64,000 nucleotides of DNA from JADLGH01 sp964586675. GTDB lineage: Bacteria > Desulfobacterota_D > UBA1144 > Nemesobacterales > UBA2774. Positions 60,487-64,000 of the stretch are shown here, piece by piece (position 1 is the stretch's first letter; each line of letters begins with the position of its first letter). Made by a program: the position numbers and the translations under genes. The stretch lies in contig CAZPHQ010000002.1 in the NCBI GenBank assembly GCA_964586675.1, positions 124,001 to 188,000 on the forward strand. The letters run 5' to 3'. The notes below the pieces were generated by a model. The model saw only the letters and a list, made by a program, of their open reading frames with translations, searched no databases and was not told the DNA's origin.

Positions 60487-61695
60487 ATGAGCGACTTCTA
60501 CCAGACAGAGACGATCTCGACCCTTCACAGGCTCAACAGGAATAATGTATCGCAGCTCGAAGAAGAGCTCGAAGAGTTTTGCGAGACCCGGCCCATCGCG
60601 CTCGTTCTCCCGTGCCTTTACTCGGAGCTCAAGAGAAAGGCCCTCAGGGACATACTTAAAAAGCTGAGGGACGTGAAGTACCTGAACGAGATAGTGATAA
60701 CGCTCGGAAGGGCGGACGAGGAGGAATTCAGGCACGCGCAGGAATACTTCTCCATACTGCCGCAGAACTACAAGATCATATGGGACGACGGGGCGAGGAT
60801 GACCTCCGTGTTCAACCTCCTTAAGGAGAACAGGCTCCAGGTCGGGGAGCCGGGGAAAGGAAGGGCCGCCTGGATAGCTTATGGCTATGTTCTCGCGGGG
60901 GAGAAGAGCGAGGTCATCGCGCTTCACGACTGCGACATACTGACCTATTCGCGGGAGCTCCTGGCGAGGCTTTGTTATCCCCTCGCGAACCCGAACATGG
61001 ATTACGAATTCTGTAAGGGCTATTATTCGAGGGTCACGGACAGGATGTACGGGAGGGTGACGCGCCTTTTCATATCGCCCGTCATAAGGGCGCTGAAAAA
61101 GATATTCGGGCACCTGCCGTTCCTGCAGTATCTCGACAGCTTCAGGTATCCCCTCGCGGGCGAGTTTTCGATGAAGACCGACCTCGTGAGGGTGAACAGG
61201 ATCCCCGCCGACTGGGGGCTCGAAGTGGGCTCCCTCGCGGAGGTGTTCAGGAACGTCTCCCTAAAGAGGGTGTGCCAGGTCGACCTCGCCGACAGTTACG
61301 ATCACAAGCACCAGGAAGTGTCCCCCGACGATCAGACGGGCGGGCTTCTCAAGATGTGCGCCGACATATCGCAGTCGCTTTTCAGGACGCTTTCGTCGGA
61401 GGGCGTTATTTTCTCCGAGAGCATTTTCAACACCCTCCTCGTCACCTATCTTAAAATCGCGCAGGATACTATAAAGATGTATGAGGACGACGCAGCCATA
61501 AACGGACTCTTCTTCGACAGGCACGACGAGGGGCTCGCGGTGGAGACATTCGCCAAGGGTATAAGGATCGCGAGCCACCAGTTCCTCCAGGACCCGCTCG
61601 GCTCGCCGCTCATTCCTAACTGGAGCAGGGTGACCTCGGCCATTCCCGACATACTCGATCAGCTTAAGGACGCGGTTGAAAAGGACAATGCCTAG
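60487..61695 (+). CDS. glucosyl-3-phosphoglycerate synthase-like glycosyltransferase (GpgS type)
   Basis: 402 residues, GGAGG upstream. Retaining GT-A fold: an N-terminal PIALVLPCLYSELKRKALRD, then WDDGARMTSVFNLLKENRLQ, GKGRAAWIAYGYVLAGEKSE, and the D-x-D metal motif LHDCDILTYSRELLARLCYP. The late DSYDHKHQEVSPDD contributes an active-site His typical of GT81/GpgS. It would transfer a sugar from NDP-glucose (or GDP-mannose) to 3-phosphoglycerate. The stop overlaps the next gene by 8 bases, whose product removes the phosphate. Together they make glucosyl- or mannosylglycerate, a compatible solute. Confidence 0.85.
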   Translation: MSDFYQTETISTLHRLNRNNVSQLEEELEEFCETRPIALVLPCLYSELKRKALRDILKKLRDVKYLNEIVITLGRADEEEFRHAQEYFSILPQNYKIIWDDGARMTSVFNLLKENRLQVGEPGKGRAAWIAYGYVLAGEKSEVIALHDCDILTYSRELLARLCYPLANPNMDYEFCKGYYSRVTDRMYGRVTRLFISPVIRALKKIFGHLPFLQYLDSFRYPLAGEFSMKTDLVRVNRIPADWGLEVGSLAEVFRNVSLKRVCQVDLADSYDHKHQEVSPDDQTGGLLKMCADISQSLFRTLSSEGVIFSESIFNTLLVTYLKIAQDTIKMYEDDAAINGLFFDRHDEGLAVETFAKGIRIASHQFLQDPLGSPLIPNWSRVTSAIPDILDQLKDAVEKDNA

Positions 61696-62521
61696 GCTTC
61701 TTCTCTTTACGGACTTGGACGGTACTCTCCTCGACCACGATACGTATTCGTTCGAGCCCGCCCGGGAGGCATTGGCCGCGCTCGAATCCGAAGACATTCC
61801 CGTCGTATTCACGACGAGCAAGACCCGCGCAGAGATAGAGAAGTGGAGGCGTCTCACAAGGAACGCGCATCCGTTCATATCTGAAAACGGCGGGGCCATA
61901 TTCGTGCCAGAGGGATATTTCGGCGGGGATTTCGCTTATGACAGAAAGGAAGGCGGCTATCTCGTGATAGAGCTCGGCGCCACGCACCGGGAGCTCGCGG
62001 AGGCGCTCGCGGATATACGGCGGGAAACAGGCCTCGATATGAGAGGCGTCTCCGAAATGGAGATAGAGGAGGTCATGCGGCTCACCGGTCTCGATGAAGA
62101 GTCCGCAATGCTGGCGAAACAAAGGGAGTACGGGGAGCCGTTCATTGTTCATGGCGACGGCGGGGCGGAAGAGACGGTAATCCGTGAAATCGAAAAGCGC
62201 GGATACAGCCACACGCAGGGCGGGAGATTTCATCACATACTCGACGGCACCAACAAGGGAAAGGCCGTTTCGATACTGAAGGGGCTATACATTAAGGAGC
62301 GGGGAGTGGTTGTTACCGCGGGGATAGGGGACAGCCTGAACGACCTCCCGATGCTGAAGGCCGTGGACATTCCCATACTCGTCAGAAAACCGGGCGGGGT
62401 GTATGACGAGAGGGTGAAGGTAGCGGGAATGGCTATCGCCGACGCCCCGGGACCATATGGATGGAACTCCGCCGTATTAAAGCTGATTGTCAGCTTTGGG
62501 GAAAAAGAGCCCGGAGAATAA
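61688..62521 (+). CDS. glycosyl-3-phosphoglycerate phosphatase (HAD-IIB, MPGP type)
   Basis: 277 residues from the ATG inside the end of the synthase gene (an open frame four codons longer exists). HAD motif I FTDLDGTLLDHD, motif II TTSKTRAEIEKW with the cap, and motif III/IV GIGDSLNDLPML. The HAD-IIB C2 cap belongs to the mannosyl-3-phosphoglycerate phosphatase family; FISENGGAIF is its signature. It dephosphorylates the product of the gene before it. The sugar cannot be set by eye. Confidence 0.9.
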   Translation: MPRLLLFTDLDGTLLDHDTYSFEPAREALAALESEDIPVVFTTSKTRAEIEKWRRLTRNAHPFISENGGAIFVPEGYFGGDFAYDRKEGGYLVIELGATHRELAEALADIRRETGLDMRGVSEMEIEEVMRLTGLDEESAMLAKQREYGEPFIVHGDGGAEETVIREIEKRGYSHTQGGRFHHILDGTNKGKAVSILKGLYIKERGVVVTAGIGDSLNDLPMLKAVDIPILVRKPGGVYDERVKVAGMAIADAPGPYGWNSAVLKLIVSFGEKEPGE

Positions 62522-62558
62522 TAGAATCGGTGCGGACCCAGTGGTATCATTATAGTCC

Positions 62559-63578
62559 GTGAGGCAGATACACATACGCCACAAGCGGAGGAAGAAGAAG
62601 GGCGGCATGATGCCCTTCATAATCGGCTCCGTCCTTCTGCACCTCCTTTTGCTCATATCTCTTGTCATATCCCAGTTCGATGTCGCCCCGAAGGTTGCAA
62701 AGCAGGAAAAGAAGCAGCCCGAGTTCATCGAGATAACCGACATACCGGTACCGAAAGAAAAGGAAACGAAGCCGCCCAAGGAGACGAAGCGCCTTGCGGA
62801 GAGGTCTCACGACGCGCCAGAGGAAAAAACGCGAGACGAGTATACCAAGAGGGGCTCTCCGCCTGTCCCGCCCGCGCCGCAGCAGCCTCCCGCGCCTCCC
62901 GTTCCCCCGCAGCCTGAGCAAAAGCCAAGGACCGAAGTTAAAAAACAGCAGCCCAAGCCCGCCGAGAAGAAGGCGGAAAAGAAGACCGAGACCAAGGTCG
63001 CCAAACGCGAAGAGATAAGAAAACAGGTCCAGAAAGAGGAGGCCATGAGAAAGGAAGCCCTCGCGGCGCTCCCGAGGGAAGAGTTGAAGGAAACCGGCAA
63101 ACAGGAGGCGCAGGAGCAGACGCCGACGAAAGACCTTTCGAAGATAACTAGGGATGACCTTTTCAGCGGCGTGCCTTCATCGTTTTCACAGCCCTCCAAC
63201 AGCTCGCCCGATTATCTCGGCGCCAGAGACATTAACAAGAAAGAGGATACTGTCGAGCTCAGCACGACGGAGTATAAATACTTCTCTTACTTTGCGAAGC
63301 TGAAGAGGCAAATCGAGGGCGTCTGGGGCTATCCCCAGGAATCGCGTATGCGTGGTGAGCAGGGGCAGCTCTATCTCGTCTTTACTATAAAGAGGAACGG
63401 GGAGCTTGCGAACATCGAGCTCCTGAGGTCTTCGGGTTATGCGCGGCTCGACGAAGAGGCCATGAGGGCGATAAGGACGGCCGCGCCGTACGCTCCATTC
63501 CCCGAAGCATGGGGGGCGCTCGAAACCCTTAACATTAAGGCCACGTTCATATATGAGTTCGGCGGGTTTATAAGGTAG
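62559..63578 (+). CDS. energy transducer TonB (TolA/TonB type)
   Basis: 339 residues. A short basic cytoplasmic part, one helix (about 17-40, MMPFIIGSVLLHLLLLISLV), a long Pro/Lys/Glu linker spanning the periplasm (45-220), and a C-terminal TonB domain: LYLVFTIKRNGELANIELLR, SSGYARLDEEAMRAIRTAAP, YAPFPEAWGALETLNIKATF. It carries proton-motive energy to outer-membrane receptors, or acts as TolA. No exbB or exbD is adjacent in the window. GTG start at 62559 (MRQIHIRHKRRKKKGG). Confidence 0.9.
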   Translation: MRQIHIRHKRRKKKGGMMPFIIGSVLLHLLLLISLVISQFDVAPKVAKQEKKQPEFIEITDIPVPKEKETKPPKETKRLAERSHDAPEEKTRDEYTKRGSPPVPPAPQQPPAPPVPPQPEQKPRTEVKKQQPKPAEKKAEKKTETKVAKREEIRKQVQKEEAMRKEALAALPREELKETGKQEAQEQTPTKDLSKITRDDLFSGVPSSFSQPSNSSPDYLGARDINKKEDTVELSTTEYKYFSYFAKLKRQIEGVWGYPQESRMRGEQGQLYLVFTIKRNGELANIELLRSSGYARLDEEAMRAIRTAAPYAPFPEAWGALETLNIKATFIYEFGGFIR

Positions 63579-63595
63579 GAGTAAAGCGGCAAGTA

Positions 63596-64000
63596 TCAGA
63601 AAACGACGACGCCCGCGGCTCCGGGGCGTTTCTTTACTATCTCTCCAACGACCGCGGCCTTTTCCTTCATGCCGCGGAGCTTCTTCAAAACGGCGGCCGC
63701 GGTTTCAGACGGCACTACAATTATCATCCCTACGCCGCAGTTAAACGTCCGCAGCATCTCTTCGCGGTCGACCCGCCCTTCCCTTTCGATTAGCTCCATC
63801 ACGGGCGGCATTCTCCATTTGGAGGAATCGAGGGAAGCGGCGCACCCTTTCGGAAGGACGCGCGGAATATTTTCGAGGAGGCCGCCGCCTGTTATGTGGG
63901 CGACGGCGTTAATCCGGAATTCCTGCTTCAGTTTGAGTATCGTTTTGACGTAGATGCGGGTCGGTTCGAGGAGCTCTTCGCCGAGGGTGAGCGTGAGCGG
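63596..64000 (-). CDS. purM: phosphoribosylformylglycinamidine cyclo-ligase PurM, 3' part
   Basis: The visible part is the C-terminal ~135 residues, running off the right edge. LTLGEELLEPTRIYVKTILK, VAHITGGGLLENIPRVLPKG, LRTFNCGVGMIIVVP and AAVVGEIVKKRPGAAGVVVF are PurM blocks (ATP-grasp-unrelated AIR synthase fold). It closes the imidazole ring in purine synthesis. It converges on tonB with 17 bases between stops. Confidence 0.95.
   Translation of the reverse strand, partial: PLTLTLGEELLEPTRIYVKTILKLKQEFRINAVAHITGGGLLENIPRVLPKGCAASLDSSKWRMPPVMELIEREGRVDREEMLRTFNCGVGMIIVVPSETAAAVLKKLRGMKEKAAVVGEIVKKRPGAAGVVVF

Overview
The window looks like a chromosome segment of a Gram-negative, GC-rich bacterium. 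The evidence is a complete type IV pilus system with secretin, a TonB protein, lipoproteins, an outer-membrane barrel protein and RND efflux. Resident genes favour ATA (Ile) and AGG (Arg) codons. The order merR / tRNA-Pro / surE, and miaB next to a DUF151 nuclease, recall Desulfobacterota (old Deltaproteobacteria) and related candidate phyla such as Dadabacteria. That placement is inference; there is no rRNA gene here to settle it.

Layout. 1-3749: the start of a JAB-domain/DinG helicase fusion (minus strand), tRNA-Ser(CGA), and small enzyme or unknown genes (small membrane protein, RibD-type reductase, SRPBCC, VOC, glycolipid-binding-like). 3921-14807: a one-direction block with a subtilase-like exported protein, four alkaline-phosphatase-superfamily proteins (one a lipoprotein, two with membrane segments), a small helical protein and an Oxa1/EMC3-like membrane protein. 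This is the best candidate here for an undescribed surface or envelope system. 14808-15354: a mosaic of hairpin repeats. 15355-20524: RNase R, a small membrane protein, a Cys-rich protein and a two-subunit B12-dependent acyl-CoA mutase. 20756-27248: the pilMNOPQ operon followed by two exported proteins. 27702-29265: an XRE regulator / membrane sensor / lipoprotein operon. 29522-32894: Dyp peroxidase, a frameshifted DUF2945 gene and an alkylsulfatase.

33341-43853: a genomic island of about 10.5 kb between an intact tRNA-Phe and a degraded copy of its 3' end. It carries a P1B ATPase, a czcC-czcB-PII-czcA efflux operon, a His-rich protein and two RcnR/CsoR-like regulators. The promoter of the upstream regulator and that of the ATPase carry the same inverted repeat, placed between -35 and -10, so a common metal-responsive repressor circuit is likely. 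The island is visibly more A+T rich than its flanks and has no integrase.

44081-64000: an outer-membrane barrel protein behind a sigma-54-type promoter, an MFS carrier, miaB and a DUF151 nuclease, the pilB-pilT-pilC-pilS-pilR operon (also behind a sigma-54-type promoter, fitting PilR control), trmFO, a MerR regulator that may be leaderless, tRNA-Pro(GGG), surE, a GpgS/GpgP pair for a glycosylglycerate solute, tonB, and the 3' part of purM running off the end.
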